DNA of 64,000 bases from Methylocapsa sp. S129 (GCF_009765995.1 NZ_LMUI01000047.1:62001-126000), one strand, 5' to 3'. Counted from the first letter of the stretch, positions 38,155 through 48,718 are shown. Notes: a model not told the origin generated them from the letters alone. Made by a program: numbers and translations.

Positions 38155-38562
38155 CTACGGATGCGCCAATACGAACTCCGCCGCCATCGCGGTCCAAAAA
38201 CAAACCGGCCAACCGGCGATCAGAATAAACGCATTGACGAGACCGCGAACGCTTCGCTGCGCGCGCAGTCTTCGCGTTATCCATGCGAACAAGACGACCA
38301 GGATGGCGAACCAGATTCCGCCGGGGAAGCCGAGGCTCTTCAAATAGATCACAAATAGGCCGAGCGGCGAGTGGCTTGGCTCGAGCTCGCCCCCTGAGAT
38401 GATCGGGTTCGGTAGCAACTGCGATCGCCCTTGAGAGAGCGCCGACAAGAAAGCGATCGGCAACGAGGTGAGAATCATGATCGCATCGGCTGCCCATTCG
38501 CCAACGACCGGAACCCAAACGGCCGTCATCAACGCCGCCATGACCCAAGCCGCCCAAGGCAT
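38155..38562 (-). CDS. Unrecognised four-helix membrane protein inside the nuo operon
   Basis: This 135-residue hydrophobic protein lies between nuoF and nuoG on the same strand. Four likely membrane helices are visible: [48 protein letters not shown] and [20 protein letters not shown] start it at 38562 because GGAGG lies seven bases upstream; longer frames extend back to 38622. No complex I subunit or assembly factor known to me has this form. It may be an accessory or assembly protein, or an unrelated insert that does not disturb reading of nuoG. Confidence 0.65.
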   Translation of the reverse strand: MPWAAWVMAALMTAVWVPVVGEWAADAIMILTSLPIAFLSALSQGRSQLLPNPIISGGELEPSHSPLGLFVIYLKSLGFPGGIWFAILVVLFAWITRRLRAQRSVRGLVNAFILIAGWPVCFWTAMAAEFVLAHP

Positions 38563-38630
38563 CGGACACCTCCAAGCGCGATCCGCGCATCGCGCGAGCC
38601 ACCGACTGGCGACTGATTGCAAACATCGCC

Positions 38631-39935
38631 CTACTCCGCCGCGATCCGCACCGGATCGCTATGCGGGTTGCCCGCATATTGGTCGATGCGTTTTTCGATT
38701 TCGGGACGGAAATGGGCGATGAGGCCCTGGATCGGCCACGCGGCGGCGTCCCCCAAAGCGCAGATCGTATGGCCCTCGACCTGCTTGGTGACGTCAAGCA
38801 GCATGTCAATCTCTTTCTTCTGCGCCCTGCCCTCCGCCATGCGCGTCATCACGCGCCACATCCAGCCGGTGCCTTCGCGGCACGGCGTGCACTGGCCGCA
38901 GCTCTCGTGCTTGTAAAAGTAAGAGAGCCTGGCGATCGCGCGGATGATGTCGGTCGACTTGTCCATCACGATGACCGCCGCCGTGCCGAGCCCCGAGCGC
39001 AGCTTGCTCAGCGAATCGAAATCCATCGGGCAATCGATGATCTGATCGGCCGGCAGCAGGCGCACCGAGGCGCCGCCGGGAATGACGGCGAGCAGATTGT
39101 CGAAGCCGCCGCGCACGCCGCCGCAATGGCGCTCGATCAATTCGCGGAACGGGATCGACATTTCTTCTTCGACATTGCACGGCTTATTCACATGGCCGGA
39201 GACGCAGAAGAGCTTGGTGCCGAGATTGTTCGGCTTGCCAAAGCCCGCGAACCAGGCCGCGCCGCGCCGCAAGATCGTCGGCGCCACCGCGATCGACTCG
39301 ACATTATTGACCGTCGTCGGGCAGCCATAGAGACCCATATTGGCCGGGAATGGCGGTTTCATCCGCGGCATGCCCTTCTTGCCTTCGAGCGATTCCAGCA
39401 GCGCCGTCTCTTCGCCGCAGATATAGGCGCCGGCGCCATGATAGACATAGAGGTCGAACGGCCAGCCGTGGATATTGTCCTTGCCGATCAGCTTGGCTTC
39501 ATAGGCCTGATCGACCGCCGCCTGCAGGCGCTCACGTTCGAGGATATATTCGCCGCGCACATAGATGTAGCAGGCGTTGGCGCCCATTGCGAAAGAGGCG
39601 ATCAGGCAGCCTTCTACGAGCGTATGCGGATCATTGCGCAGGATTTCGCGATCCTTGCAGGTGCCCGGCTCCGATTCGTCGGCGTTGACGACGAGATAGG
39701 ACGGGCGCGCCGGATCTGGAACCTTGGGCATGAACGACCATTTGAGGCCGGTCGGGAAACCCGCCCCGCCCCGCCCGCGCAGGCCTGAGGCCTTCATCTC
39801 GTTGATGACCCAGTCGCGCCCCTTGTCGATCAGCGCCTTGGTGTTGTCCCAGCCGCCGCGCGCGCGCGCGCCGGCGAGCCCGAAATCGCCAAGGCCATAG
39901 AGATTGGTGAAGATGCGGTCCTTATCCTGCAACAT
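38631..39935 (-). CDS. nuoF: NADH-quinone oxidoreductase subunit F
   Basis: This 434-residue NADH-binding flavoprotein carries the NAD/FMN glycine-rich site [16 protein letters not shown] and a second binding segment [16 protein letters not shown]. The N3 [4Fe-4S] cluster ligands are [12 protein letters not shown] with a later Cys in [13 protein letters not shown] is oxidised here. Its start overlaps the nuoE end by 14 bases. Confidence 0.97.
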   Translation of the reverse strand: MLQDKDRIFTNLYGLGDFGLAGARARGGWDNTKALIDKGRDWVINEMKASGLRGRGGAGFPTGLKWSFMPKVPDPARPSYLVVNADESEPGTCKDREILRNDPHTLVEGCLIASFAMGANACYIYVRGEYILERERLQAAVDQAYEAKLIGKDNIHGWPFDLYVYHGAGAYICGEETALLESLEGKKGMPRMKPPFPANMGLYGCPTTVNNVESIAVAPTILRRGAAWFAGFGKPNNLGTKLFCVSGHVNKPCNVEEEMSIPFRELIERHCGGVRGGFDNLLAVIPGGASVRLLPADQIIDCPMDFDSLSKLRSGLGTAAVIVMDKSTDIIRAIARLSYFYKHESCGQCTPCREGTGWMWRVMTRMAEGRAQKKEIDMLLDVTKQVEGHTICALGDAAAWPIQGLIAHFRPEIEKRIDQYAGNPHSDPVRIAAE

Positions 39936-40998
39936 CGCCCGCCCCTGTCTTCACGCCAGAAACAGGCGATGAATCATGCGTTTTCAACCCCGGGCCGCCC
40001 GCCGCCAGCGAGGCCGCCTGACTGACCCATTGTTCCCTGTCGATGCGACCCGGGAATGAAAGGTAAGTCCCAACCCATCTGATCTCGGGCCGCGTCCAGG
40101 CCGCGATCTGATCGAAATGGAAGATACCCAATTCGTGCAACCGCCGCTCATTGACCGGGCCGATGCCCTTGATGCGCTGGAGGTCGTCGGCCTTGTCGGC
40201 GCGGGCGCCGCTCAAACCTGCAGGCCGCGCGCCGACGGAATCGGCCTTCATTTCCGGCGTCGCGTCTTTGGGCAAAGTGGCGAGCTTAGCCTTGATATCG
40301 GCCTCTTCGGCGGCGGCATGCGCCTCGATATCGGCGGCAATCGGCTCCGCGGCCACGGGCGCGGACGCTTGGGCCGGTGGCGCGCCGCGCCCGTCGACGC
40401 CATAGAGCGAGGTCAGCGACGTCAGCCCGCCGACCGGCTCGGAACTGACGCGCCCGGTCTGCGATCCCTTGACCACCGGCCGCCCTGCGACCAGATCGTC
40501 GAGCAGTTTCGTGAAATTCTGCGGGTCGAGGTCTTCGTAATAATCGTTGTTGATCTGCACCATCGGCGCGTTGCAACAGGCGCCCAGACACTCAACCTCG
40601 ACCCATGAAAGCGCGCCGTCGGCGGTGACATGGTTCTGATGGCCGATCTTTTGTTCGCAAACCTTCTTCAGGTCCTCGGAGCCACGCAACATACAGGGCG
40701 TCGTGCCGCAGAGCTGGACGTGATGGCGCCCGACCGGCGAGAGATTGAACATGGAATAGAAGGTCGCCACTTCGAGCGCGCGCATCGGCGGCATGTCGAG
40801 CATCGCCGCGACGGTCTCGATCGCCGCTTTGGGCAGCCAATAAGCGTTCTGCTCCTGCGCGCGCCAAAGCAAAGGCAGGATCGCCGACGCCTGCCGGCCC
40901 GGCGGAAATTTGGCGATTTCCTTTTGCGCCCAGGCTTCGTTCTCCGCCGTAAAGGCGAAAGAGGCCGGCTGAATCTCGGCGAGGCGGCGGACGGTCAT
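39922..40998 (-). CDS. nuoE: NADH-quinone oxidoreductase subunit E with C-terminal helix-hairpin-helix tail
   Basis: The 358-residue protein starts with the thioredoxin-like [2Fe-2S] domain (residues 1-160), whose ligands lie in CGTTPC and CLGACCNAP. An Ala-rich linker follows, then a helix-hairpin-helix-like tail ([32 protein letters not shown]). This extension is common in alphaproteobacterial NuoE. GAGGG precedes the ATG at 40998; the frame runs open to 41115 only because it passes through a palindromic repeat. Confidence 0.95.
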   Translation of the reverse strand: MTVRRLAEIQPASFAFTAENEAWAQKEIAKFPPGRQASAILPLLWRAQEQNAYWLPKAAIETVAAMLDMPPMRALEVATFYSMFNLSPVGRHHVQLCGTTPCMLRGSEDLKKVCEQKIGHQNHVTADGALSWVEVECLGACCNAPMVQINNDYYEDLDPQNFTKLLDDLVAGRPVVKGSQTGRVSSEPVGGLTSLTSLYGVDGRGAPPAQASAPVAAEPIAADIEAHAAAEEADIKAKLATLPKDATPEMKADSVGARPAGLSGARADKADDLQRIKGIGPVNERRLHELGIFHFDQIAAWTRPEIRWVGTYLSFPGRIDREQWVSQAASLAAGGPGLKTHDSSPVSGVKTGAGDVAG

Positions 40999-41031
40999 TC
41001 TTCCCTCAAACTTTGCAATGGCGCTCTGGCA

Positions 41032-41066
41032 GCCGTCATGGCCGGGACAAGCCCGGCCATGACGGC
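41032..41066. repeat. REP-like palindrome between nuoD and nuoE
   Basis: GCCGTCATGGCCGGG and its exact reverse complement flank a five-base loop (ACAAG). The 15-bp stem is of a type widespread between genes of Rhizobiales. It lies in the 97-base nuoD-nuoE gap, within the operon, and could act as an mRNA processing or stabilising hairpin. Confidence 0.75.
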
Positions 41067-41095
41067 GAGGGTAGAGGAGTTCCCCTGCTCCGCGA

Positions 41096-42286
41096 TCACC
41101 GGTCCACCTCGCCAAACACGATATCCAGCGAGCCTAAAATCGCCGAGACGTCGGCCAGCAGATGTTTCCTGCACATGAAGTCCATCGCCGACAGGTGGGT
41201 GAAACCCGGCGCGCGGATCTTGCAGCGATACGGCTTGTTGGTGCCGTCGGCCACGAGATAGACGCCGAACTCGCCCTTGGGCGCCTCGACCGCCGCGTAG
41301 ACCTCGCCGGCGGGCACGTGATAGCCCTCGGTATAGAGCTTGAAATGATGGATCAGAGCTTCCATCGAGCGCTTCATCTTGTCGCGCTTGGGCGGCACGA
41401 TCTTGCCTTCGTCGGATGAGACCGGGCCGCCGCCCGTGGCGCTGCGCAGCTTGTCGCAGCATTGCTTCATGATGCTGGCGGACTGGCGCATCTCCTCCAT
41501 GCGGATGAGATAGCGATCGTAGCAATCGCCATTCTTGCCGACGGGAATGTCGAAATCCATTTCCTCGTAGCATTCGTAAGGCTGCGATTTGCGCAAATCC
41601 CAGGCCGCGCCGGAACCGCGCACCATCACGCCCGAAAAGCCCCAGGCCCAGCATTCGGCAAGCGAAACGACGCCGATATCGACATTGCGCTGCTTGAAGA
41701 TGCGGTTGCCGGTCAGCAAGGTCTCAAGATCGTCGCAGACCTTCAGAAACGGATCGCAAAAATCATAGATGTCGTCGACAAGCTTGGCGGGAAGATCCTG
41801 ATGAACGCCGCCCGGGCGGAAATAGGCCGCATGCATGCGCGATCCGCTGGCGCGCTCGTAGAAAACCATCAGCTTTTCGCGCTCTTCGAAACCCCATAGC
41901 GGCGGGGTCAGCGCGCCGACGTCCATCGCCTGCGTCGTCACGTTGAGCAGATGCGAAAGAAGGCGGCCGATCTCGCAATACAGCACGCGGATCAATTGCC
42001 CGCGCCGCGGCACGGTGATGCCGAGCAGGCGCTCGACCGCCAGCGCATAAGCATGCTCCTGGTTCATCGGCGCGACATAATCGAGCCGATCGAAATAGGG
42101 CACGTTCTGCAGATAGGTCCGCGCCTCCATCAGCTTCTCGGTGCCGCGATGCAAAAGGCCGATATGCGGATCGACGCGCTCGACAACTTCGCCGTCGAGT
42201 TCGAGCACCAGACGAAGAACGCCATGCGCGGCCGGATGCTGCGGGCCAAAGTTAATCGAGAAGTTGCGAAGATTGTGTTCGTTCAT
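41096..42286 (-). CDS. nuoD: NADH-quinone oxidoreductase subunit D
   Basis: This 396-residue 49-kDa-type subunit forms the quinone-binding cleft with NuoB. Family segments are [41 protein letters not shown] and the C-terminal [10 protein letters not shown] choose the ATG at 42286, where similarity begins, although longer in-frame starts exist (42295, 42346). Upstream in the transcript lies the S23 insert rather than nuoC directly. Confidence 0.96.
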   Translation of the reverse strand: MNEHNLRNFSINFGPQHPAAHGVLRLVLELDGEVVERVDPHIGLLHRGTEKLMEARTYLQNVPYFDRLDYVAPMNQEHAYALAVERLLGITVPRRGQLIRVLYCEIGRLLSHLLNVTTQAMDVGALTPPLWGFEEREKLMVFYERASGSRMHAAYFRPGGVHQDLPAKLVDDIYDFCDPFLKVCDDLETLLTGNRIFKQRNVDIGVVSLAECWAWGFSGVMVRGSGAAWDLRKSQPYECYEEMDFDIPVGKNGDCYDRYLIRMEEMRQSASIMKQCCDKLRSATGGGPVSSDEGKIVPPKRDKMKRSMEALIHHFKLYTEGYHVPAGEVYAAVEAPKGEFGVYLVADGTNKPYRCKIRAPGFTHLSAMDFMCRKHLLADVSAILGSLDIVFGEVDR

Positions 42287-42335
42287 GGGCGGCATCCCAG
42301 GCGCACGGTTCCGCGGGACCGCGCAAAGGCAGTCG

Positions 42336-42776
42336 GGCTTAGGCAATAGGCAGTGGGTTGGAAGTTCGCCATCATCTTATCGTTCGTTCGAGGTTTGGAG
42401 GCTCCGCACCAGCGCGCGCAACATCCGCCCGATCCTGTCCGCTTGACCAAGCAATTGTTCGGCAATGTCGAAGCTCCCAAGTTTTAGGCGCTGCGACAAT
42501 ATCAAGTGGGTCTCCAGCTCTTTGAGTGACCCCTGCGCGACTTTGAGAAATTGGACGTACGAACCCGTGCTGTCGCGACCATAGCCCTCGGCGATATTCG
42601 CCGGCACGGAAACCGAAGCTCTACGAATTTGCGACGTCAAGCCGTACATCTCATCTCTCGGGAAAATCTTGGTGAATAAATAGCAACCTTCTACAAGCGT
42701 CATCGCGTCCAGCCAAATTTTCAGATCGCGATAAGACTTGATCTCACTCACATCCGCACTGCCTATTGCCTAATGC
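42336..42776. mobile_element. S23-type insertion framed by inverted repeats, between nuoC and nuoD
   Basis: Left arm TTAGGCAATAGGCAGTG (42339-42355) and right arm CACTGCCTATTGCCTAA (42757-42773) are perfect reverse complements. Outside them GGGC/TGCCC continues the match with one extra base. The 440-bp unit contains one gene, a four-helix-bundle protein, on the operon strand. The right arm contains the nuoC stop codon. The layout resembles the intervening sequences of 23S rRNA that encode S23 proteins between complementary ends. Mobility is inferred, not shown. Confidence 0.65.
42377..42751 (-). CDS. Four-helix-bundle protein (23S rRNA intervening-sequence / S23 family)
   Basis: The 124-residue protein matches the S23/TIGR02436-type family: SYRDLKIWLDAMTLVEGCYLFTKIFPRDEMYGLTSQIRRASVSVPANIAEGYGR, then a helical second half (YVQFLKVAQGSLKELETHLILSQRL). 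Members form pentameric helical bundles and resemble the Avd protein of diversity-generating retroelements. Their function is not established. It starts with GTG six bases after the right inverted repeat, without an obvious ribosome site, and lies on the nuo strand between nuoC and nuoD. It is complete. Confidence 0.9.
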   Translation of the reverse strand: MSEIKSYRDLKIWLDAMTLVEGCYLFTKIFPRDEMYGLTSQIRRASVSVPANIAEGYGRDSTGSYVQFLKVAQGSLKELETHLILSQRLKLGSFDIAEQLLGQADRIGRMLRALVRSLQTSNER

Positions 42777-43369
42777 CCACCTGCCTTCTCGTCGCCGGGC
42801 AACGGAGCCCCTTCCCAAGGGCTCATGAAATCGAACTGACGGAATTCCTGATTGAGGCGCACCGGTTCATAGACGACGCGCTTCTCTTCATCGTCGTAGC
42901 GCACTTCGACGAAGCCGGTCATCGGGAAATCCTTGCGTAGCGGATGACCTTCGAAACCGTAGTCGGTGAGAATGCGGCGCAGGTCGGGATGGCCGTCGAA
43001 GAGAACGCCGAACAGATCGTAAGTCTCGCGCTCGCACCAATCGGCGGCTGGAAAAACCGGGATGGCGGAGGGGACCGGCGTTGCTTCATCGGTCTCGATC
43101 TTGACGCGCACGCGCAGGTTCAGTTTCGGCGACAGCAGTTGGTAGACAACGTCGAAGCGCTTTTCGCGCTCGGGATAATCGGCGCCGCAAATATCGGTGA
43201 AGCAGATGAACTGGCAGGAGGGGTCGTCGCGCAGGAAAGTGAGGACTTCGATGATGCGCGCGGCCTCAGCCAGAAGCGTCAATTCGCCAAAAGCGGATTG
43301 AACGCCCGTGACCGCGCCCGGCAGAGCCGCGGCGATCTTGTCGCCGATCGTTTTCAACGCCTCGTCCAT
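42770..43369 (-). CDS. nuoC: NADH-quinone oxidoreductase subunit C
   Basis: This 199-residue 30-kDa-type subunit of the peripheral arm carries [24 protein letters not shown] and the signature [37 protein letters not shown]. The last codons and the TAG stop lie in the right inverted repeat of the S23 insert. The C-terminal residues after EGAPLPGDE may therefore have been set by the insertion. Confidence 0.96.
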   Translation of the reverse strand: MDEALKTIGDKIAAALPGAVTGVQSAFGELTLLAEAARIIEVLTFLRDDPSCQFICFTDICGADYPEREKRFDVVYQLLSPKLNLRVRVKIETDEATPVPSAIPVFPAADWCERETYDLFGVLFDGHPDLRRILTDYGFEGHPLRKDFPMTGFVEVRYDDEEKRVVYEPVRLNQEFRQFDFMSPWEGAPLPGDEKAGGH

Positions 43370-43426
43370 CTCGCCCCGTTCCCAATCCGCGTCGTCCGCG
43401 CCCCCTCCCGCACGTGGGAGAAACGT

Positions 43427-44017
43427 TCAGCGTTCGATCGTCCCCGTGCGCCGGATTTTCTTCTGCAGCATCAGCACGCCATAGAGCAGCGCCTCGGCGG
43501 TCGGCGGGCATCCCGGCACGTAGATATCCACCGGCACGATGCGGTCGCAGCCGCGCACCACCGCGTAGGAATAATGATAATAGCCGCCGCCATTGGCGCA
43601 GGAGCCCATCGAGATGACGTAGCGCGGCTCCGGCATCTGGTCGTAGACCTTGCGCAGGGCCGGCGCCATTTTGTTCGTCAGCGTGCCCGCCACGATCATC
43701 ACGTCGGACTGGCGCGGGCTCGCGCGGGGCGCGAAACCGAATCTCTCGACATCATAGCGCGGCATCGAGAGCTGCATCATTTCGACGGCGCAGCAGGCAA
43801 GCCCGAAGGTCATCCACATCAGCGAACCGGTGCGCGCCCATTGGATAAGGTCGTCCGTCGTCGTAACGATGAAACCCTTGTCGGCGAGTTGATCGTTCAA
43901 TGCGCCGAAATAGGGATCGTCGGCGCCGATCGGCTTGCCGGTGGCCGGATCGATGATCCCGCGCGGGGCCGGCGCGACAGCCGTCGACGGAACAAGCGGA
44001 TTGGCGATCAATCCCAT
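43427..44017 (-). CDS. nuoB: NADH-quinone oxidoreductase subunit B
   Basis: This 196-residue PSST-type subunit carries cluster N2, the last electron carrier before quinone. Ligands lie in [24 protein letters not shown] and [16 protein letters not shown]-type segments. I start it at 44017 because AAGGGAG lies seven bases upstream; this overlaps nuoA by ten bases. A Met at 44038 has no ribosome site. Confidence 0.96.
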   Translation of the reverse strand: MGLIANPLVPSTAVAPAPRGIIDPATGKPIGADDPYFGALNDQLADKGFIVTTTDDLIQWARTGSLMWMTFGLACCAVEMMQLSMPRYDVERFGFAPRASPRQSDVMIVAGTLTNKMAPALRKVYDQMPEPRYVISMGSCANGGGYYHYSYAVVRGCDRIVPVDIYVPGCPPTAEALLYGVLMLQKKIRRTGTIER

Positions 44018-44373
44018 TCCAGCGCTCCCTTGTTCCATTCGTAGACGAAGCCGATGGTCAGGACGCCAAGGAACAGAATCATCGACCAGAATCCGAAGGC
44101 GCCGATGTCATGAAAAGCCAGCGCCCACGGAAACAGAAACGCGATTTCAAGATCGAAAATGATGAACAGCAGGGAGACGAGATAGAAGCGCACGTCGAAT
44201 TTCATGCGCGCATCGTCGAACGGGTTGAAACCGCACTCATAGGCCGAGACTTTTTCAGGATCCGGCTTCTTATAGGCCACGATGAATGGCGCGACGAGCA
44301 AGACGCCGCCAATGACCGCCGCTATGGCGATAAAAACAACGAGCGGCAGGTAGTCCGATATGAGACTCGGCAT
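44008..44373 (-). CDS. nuoA: NADH-quinone oxidoreductase subunit A
   Basis: This 121-residue membrane subunit has three helices ([64 protein letters not shown]) and the conserved loop [21 protein letters not shown]. It is the first gene of the operon. GGAG lies eight bases upstream. The promoter should lie in 44374-44598, in which I see no clear consensus. Confidence 0.97.
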   Translation of the reverse strand: MPSLISDYLPLVVFIAIAAVIGGVLLVAPFIVAYKKPDPEKVSAYECGFNPFDDARMKFDVRFYLVSLLFIIFDLEIAFLFPWALAFHDIGAFGFWSMILFLGVLTIGFVYEWNKGALEWD

Positions 44374-44598
44374 GCGGTCTCCGAGGCGTTCGGTTGGCGG
44401 GAGCGGAGCGCGGGCCCCGCCTGCGGCAGCTTGAAATGATTATAACCTCAAGCCAGAAATCGTTGATGGCGAAGGCGTATCGCAGCGCAGCGAACCATGC
44501 AAGACGAAAGGCGCTTCTGCGGCGAAATCTCACGTGATTGAGATGCCGCGCGGCCTGGACCGCGTGCGGGAGATGGGTTCAAGATTTCAGGGGAAGAA

Positions 44599-44675
<77 letters not shown>

Positions 44676-44741
44676 GTATGGGAGGAGTGCCGGATAGGGC
44701 ACGCCCCCTTCTAAGTCAAGCGTGACGAGGTCCGCTTTCCC

Positions 44742-45437
44742 TTAAAACTTTGGCGAGGCCAACCGCCAGCGTCGCAATTCGGCGGGGCTCACAATGTGGA
44801 TTTCCTCTGGCGGAATGCGCTCGGCCACACGGATGACCGTCGGGCTGACGCCCATCTGGGCGGCATAGCCGGCCAAAGCGTCAACCATGTCAGGAGAGGC
44901 GTAGGACGGCGTGGCGGCCGCAAACAGGCGGCCCAGACTGGCGCTATTGTCCTTGCTCGACATCCGGTGGATTCCGAGCCGGCTCTGAGGCGGCACAATC
45001 CGCCTGGCGCCGCCCATCAGCGCATAAACGCAGGCGGACATGCATTGGCCGGCGCTCGGGAAATCGAGATCGTCGTCCTTGTCAAAACGCGCGACGACGA
45101 CGGCAGCCCGCAGCTTGCGCAGCGCCGCGCCCAGGCGCATCGAAGCCACGACGCGCCCGCCGGGCGAATTGAGGACGATGACGTCGCGCAAGTTGGGCGC
45201 GTCGGCGACCGATTTCAGGAAATCGACGAACGCCTCAGGCGTGTCCTCCTCGATGATTCCTTCCGCGACGATGACGCGCGGACATCGCGCCCCGCAGGCG
45301 CGTCCCTCGAGTTTGGCCAGACGGAAACTCATCGCCGAGCTCTGCGCCGTCGCGGGCTCCAAATGGGCGAAGAACCCCGCGCCGCCAAAAACCAGTGCAA
45401 AAAGGAAGAGGATCGCCTGACTTCGCGTCTTCGCCAT
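44742..45437 (-). CDS. Exported ClpP-fold protein (COG3904-like)
   Basis: The 231-residue protein has a signal peptide (AILFLFALVFGGAGFFAHLEPATA) and a ClpP/crotonase-like domain. NSPGGRVVASMRLGAALRK resembles the oxyanion strand, CMSACVYALMGGARR places a Ser in the nucleophile position, and LGIHRMSS places a His where ClpP has its catalytic His. It may be a periplasmic serine peptidase, though activity is not certain. The start at 45437 follows tRNA-Val; the longer open frame runs through the tRNA and is not real. It sits between two tRNA genes. Confidence 0.75.
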   Translation of the reverse strand: MAKTRSQAILFLFALVFGGAGFFAHLEPATAQSSAMSFRLAKLEGRACGARCPRVIVAEGIIEEDTPEAFVDFLKSVADAPNLRDVIVLNSPGGRVVASMRLGAALRKLRAAVVVARFDKDDDLDFPSAGQCMSACVYALMGGARRIVPPQSRLGIHRMSSKDNSASLGRLFAAATPSYASPDMVDALAGYAAQMGVSPTVIRVAERIPPEEIHIVSPAELRRWRLASPKF

Positions 45438-45454
45438 GCGTCCAATCTTCCAAA

Positions 45455-45530
45455 TGGTGGGCGGTGACGGGCTCGAACCGCCGACCCTCTCGGTGTAAAC
45501 GAGATGCTCTACCAACTGAGCTAACCGCCC
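45455..45530 (-). tRNA. tRNA-Val (TAC)
   Basis: The 76-base cloverleaf on the minus strand has acceptor GGGCGGT/ACCGCCC, D-arm GCTCAGTTGGTAGAGC, anticodon loop TTTACAC (TAC), T-loop TTCGAGC, discriminator A and encoded CCA (45455-45457). Confidence 0.95.
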
Positions 45531-45623
45531 TGGCGCAAATCCGTTCCGCGCGACGCGAAAGCCTATACAGGCGCGAGGGCCGCGCAAGCAATATCGCCCG
45601 ATCAATATCGCCAATGTCCGGGC

Positions 45624-45651
45624 AAAAAGAGGGCGGCCGCCAGGGCCGCCC
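45624..45651 (-). terminator. Intrinsic terminator after hup
   Basis: GGGCGGCC/GGCCGCCC type stem of 8 bp (45631-45638 with 45644-45651), five-base loop. Read on the minus strand it is followed by TCTTTTT. It lies 72 bases after the hup stop. Confidence 0.8.
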
Positions 45652-45722
45652 AATTTCTTATGCAAATCAAGCGCTGAATCGGCGGCCAGCCGGCCGCCAT
45701 CGGCGACTAATTCATTTGGGGA

Positions 45723-46016
45723 TTATTTCTTCGCCGGTTTGGCTTTGTTGAGACTGGCCTTGAGAGCGGCGCCAGCTTTGAAACGGGCGTTCTTCGAGGC
45801 GGGAATCTTGATTTCCTTACCGGTAGCGGGATTGCGCCCTTTGCCGGCGGCGCGCTCGCGAACGGAAAATGTGCCAAATCCCACAAGGCGCACTTCGTCG
45901 CCCTTCTTCAGCGATTTGCCGATGCCGTCCAGAATGGCGTCGAGAGCGGCTGCCGCGCTCGCCTTGGACAATTCGGCTTCTTTGGCGACATGTTCGACGA
46001 GTTCAAGTTTATTCAT
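45723..46016 (-). CDS. hup: DNA-binding protein HU
   Basis: The 97-residue histone-like protein bends DNA non-specifically. It matches HU along its length: MNKLELVEHVAKEAELSKASAAAALDAIL, VRLVGFGTFSVRERAAGKGRNPATGKEIKIPA with the DNA-intercalating arm, and a Lys/Ala-rich end. AAGGAGAGG lies upstream of 46016; longer open frames to 46235 are spurious. It has its own terminator and follows lon after 281 bases containing the lon terminator. Confidence 0.96.
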   Translation of the reverse strand: MNKLELVEHVAKEAELSKASAAAALDAILDGIGKSLKKGDEVRLVGFGTFSVRERAAGKGRNPATGKEIKIPASKNARFKAGAALKASLNKAKPAKK

Positions 46017-46221
46017 TTGGCCTCTCCTTTTTGACCTGACGTGGTGCGCGACGCCTGACGCGTTCCTCTCGTCGTCCTCGCAGCCTGCAAACCGTGCTTC
46101 GCGCGAATCGACGCCTGGATACGCTCCATAGCTCCTCAAAATCTCGCGCAAACGCAAGGGATACCGACCAAGACTCGTCAAAAAAGATAAGTTTTCCGCG
46201 CGTTTTGCATCGCCGCATCGC

Positions 46222-46255
46222 AAAAAGGGCCGCAAACCCGGAAGATTTGCGGCCC
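46222..46255 (-). terminator. Intrinsic terminator after lon
   Basis: A perfect 10-bp stem GGGCCGCAAA/TTTGCGGCCC (46227-46236 with 46246-46255) is followed on the minus strand by TTTTT (46226-46222). It lies 43 bases after the lon stop, a textbook rho-independent terminator. Confidence 0.88.
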
Positions 46256-46297
46256 AGCACTGGATAATTTGACCGGAAGAAGGCTCCTGCGCCTCCT

Positions 46298-48718
46298 TTA
46301 GTGCGCGACGACTCCAGCGATGTCCTCATCGCCTGCGCGCGCCTTTGTCGCGGCTTTCACGTCCTCTTCCCAGACAATCGCGCGAGGCTGGCGCACCAAA
46401 GCATGCTTCAGCACTTCCTCCATCCGCGACACCGGCACAATTTCCAGGCCGTTCTTCACGGAATCGGGGATCTCGGCGAGATCCTTGGCGTTGTCCTCAG
46501 GAATCAGGACTTTCTTGATGCCGCCGCGCAGCGCGGCGAGCAGCTTCTCCTTGAGGCCGCCGATCGGCAGAACGCGGCCGCGCAACGTGACTTCGCCGGT
46601 CATGGCGATATCGTGACGCACCGGTATGCCCGTCAGCATCGAGACGATGACCGTCGCCATGCCCACGCCCGCCGACGGCCCATCCTTGGGGGTCGCGCCT
46701 TCGGGAACGTGGACGTGGATGTCGCGCCGGTCGAACAGAGGCGGTTCGATGCCAAAATCCACCGCGCGCGAACGCACGTAGGAAGCAGCCGCCGAAATCG
46801 ACTCTTTCATCACGTCCTTCAGATTGCCGGTCACCGTCATGCGCCCCTTGCCGGGCATCATCACGCCTTCGATCGTCAGCAATTCGCCGCCAACTTCCGT
46901 CCAGGCCAAGCCTGTGACCAGACCGACCTGATCGTCGCTTTCAATCTCGCCGTAACGATATTTCGGCACGCCGAGAAATTCGGAAACATTGGCGCCCGAG
47001 ACGACGATCTTCTTCTTCTTGGTCGTCAGCAGTTCCTTGACCGCCTTGCGCGCAAGGTTGGATATTTCGCGCTCAAGGCTGCGCACGCCGGCTTCGCGCG
47101 TATAGCGACGCACCAGTTCCAGCAACGCGCTGTCCTCGACGACCCATTCCTTCGCGTCGAGGCCATGCTTGGTCGTCGCGTTGGGAAGGAGATGCTTCTT
47201 GGCGATCTCGACCTTCTCGTCTTCGGTGTATCCGGCAATGCGGATGATCTCCATCCGGTCCATCAGGGCCGGCGGGATGTTCAGCGTATTGGCCGTGGTG
47301 ACGAACATCACATGCGAGAGGTCGAAGTCGACTTCGAGATAATGGTCGTTGAAGGTCGAGTTCTGCTCGGGGTCCAGCACTTCGAGCAAAGCCGAGGACG
47401 GATCGCCGCGGAAATCCATACCCATCTTGTCGATCTCATCGAGCAGGAACAGCGGATTTGACGACTTGGCCTTACGCATCGACTGGATGACCTTGCCGGG
47501 CATCGAACCGATATAGGTGCGCCGATGGCCGCGGATCTCCGCTTCGTCGCGCACGCCGCCGAGCGACATGCGTACGAATTCGCGTCCCGTCGCCTTGGCG
47601 ATGGACTTGCCGAGCGAAGTCTTGCCGACGCCGGGAGGCCCCACGAGGCAGAGAATCGGCCCCGTCAGCTTGTTGGCGCGCTGCTGCACGGCGAGATATT
47701 CGACGATGCGCTCCTTGACCTTATCGAGGCCGAAATGATCGGCGTCGAGGATCGTTTGAGCCGCGCCGAGATCCTTCTTGACCTTGGTGCGCTTCTGCCA
47801 CGGGATCGACAACAGCCAGTCGAGATAATTGCGCACGACGGTAGCCTCAGCCGACATCGGCGACATCTGGCGCAGCTTCTTGAGCTCGCCGGTCGCCTTG
47901 TCGCGCGCCTCCTTAGAGAGCTTGGTCTTCTTGATGCGCGCTTCGAGCTCGGACATTTCGTCCTTGCCGTCCTCGTCGCCCAGCTCCTTCTGGATCGCCT
48001 TCATCTGCTCGTTGAGGTAATATTCGCGCTGCGTCTTCTCCATCTGGCGCTTGACGCGCGTGCGGATGCGCTTCTCAACCTGCAGCACCGAGATTTCGCT
48101 CTCCATCAAGGCGAGACATTTCTCGAAGCGCTTGGCGACGGAATTGATTTCGAGAATGGCCTGCTTGTCGGCGAGCTTGACCGCCAGATGCGAAGCGATC
48201 GTATCGGCGAGCTTGCCGTAATCGTTGATCTGGCCGACGGCCGCGACGACCTCGGGCGAAATCTTCTTGTTGAGTTTGACGTAGCTCTCGAATTCCGAAA
48301 CGACGGAGCGCGACAACGCCTCCGCTTCGACCTTGTCGAGCGCCTCGTCGCCGATCGCCTCAGCTCTCGCTTCGAAATAGCCTTCGGTCGGCAGATATTC
48401 CTGCACATGAGCGCGCGAAGCGCCCTCGACCAGCACCTTGACGGTGCCGTCGGGCAGCTTGAGCAATTGCAGAACGGTGGCGAGCGTGCCGGTCGTGAAG
48501 ATGGCGTCGGTCGCCGGATCATCGTCCGCCGCATTCATCTGCGTGGCGAGCAAGATCGGCTTGTCAGCCTTCATCACCTCTTCAAGCGCGCGGATCGACT
48601 TTTCGCGGCCAACGAAGAGCGGCACGATCATGTGGGGAAATACAACGATATCGCGGAGCGGCAGAACCGGGTAAACGTCGACAAAGCCGGGTGCGATAGG
48701 CTTGCGATTGCTGGTCAT
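46298..48718 (-). CDS. lon: ATP-dependent protease Lon
   Basis: This 806-residue Lon has an N-terminal substrate domain ([23 protein letters not shown]), an AAA+ domain with Walker [14 protein letters not shown] and Walker [10 protein letters not shown], and a C-terminal protease domain with Ser in [11 protein letters not shown] and Lys in [14 protein letters not shown]. It degrades damaged and regulatory proteins. AGGA precedes the start at 48718. It forms a quality-control block with clpX and clpP. Confidence 0.97.
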   Translation of the reverse strand: MTSNRKPIAPGFVDVYPVLPLRDIVVFPHMIVPLFVGREKSIRALEEVMKADKPILLATQMNAADDDPATDAIFTTGTLATVLQLLKLPDGTVKVLVEGASRAHVQEYLPTEGYFEARAEAIGDEALDKVEAEALSRSVVSEFESYVKLNKKISPEVVAAVGQINDYGKLADTIASHLAVKLADKQAILEINSVAKRFEKCLALMESEISVLQVEKRIRTRVKRQMEKTQREYYLNEQMKAIQKELGDEDGKDEMSELEARIKKTKLSKEARDKATGELKKLRQMSPMSAEATVVRNYLDWLLSIPWQKRTKVKKDLGAAQTILDADHFGLDKVKERIVEYLAVQQRANKLTGPILCLVGPPGVGKTSLGKSIAKATGREFVRMSLGGVRDEAEIRGHRRTYIGSMPGKVIQSMRKAKSSNPLFLLDEIDKMGMDFRGDPSSALLEVLDPEQNSTFNDHYLEVDFDLSHVMFVTTANTLNIPPALMDRMEIIRIAGYTEDEKVEIAKKHLLPNATTKHGLDAKEWVVEDSALLELVRRYTREAGVRSLEREISNLARKAVKELLTTKKKKIVVSGANVSEFLGVPKYRYGEIESDDQVGLVTGLAWTEVGGELLTIEGVMMPGKGRMTVTGNLKDVMKESISAAASYVRSRAVDFGIEPPLFDRRDIHVHVPEGATPKDGPSAGVGMATVIVSMLTGIPVRHDIAMTGEVTLRGRVLPIGGLKEKLLAALRGGIKKVLIPEDNAKDLAEIPDSVKNGLEIVPVSRMEEVLKHALVRQPRAIVWEEDVKAATKARAGDEDIAGVVAH

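Noticed and set aside
41000-41115. N-terminal extension of NuoE containing HGRACPGHD
   Set aside because: This peptide is the translation of a REP-like palindrome; a good ribosome site marks the start at 40998.
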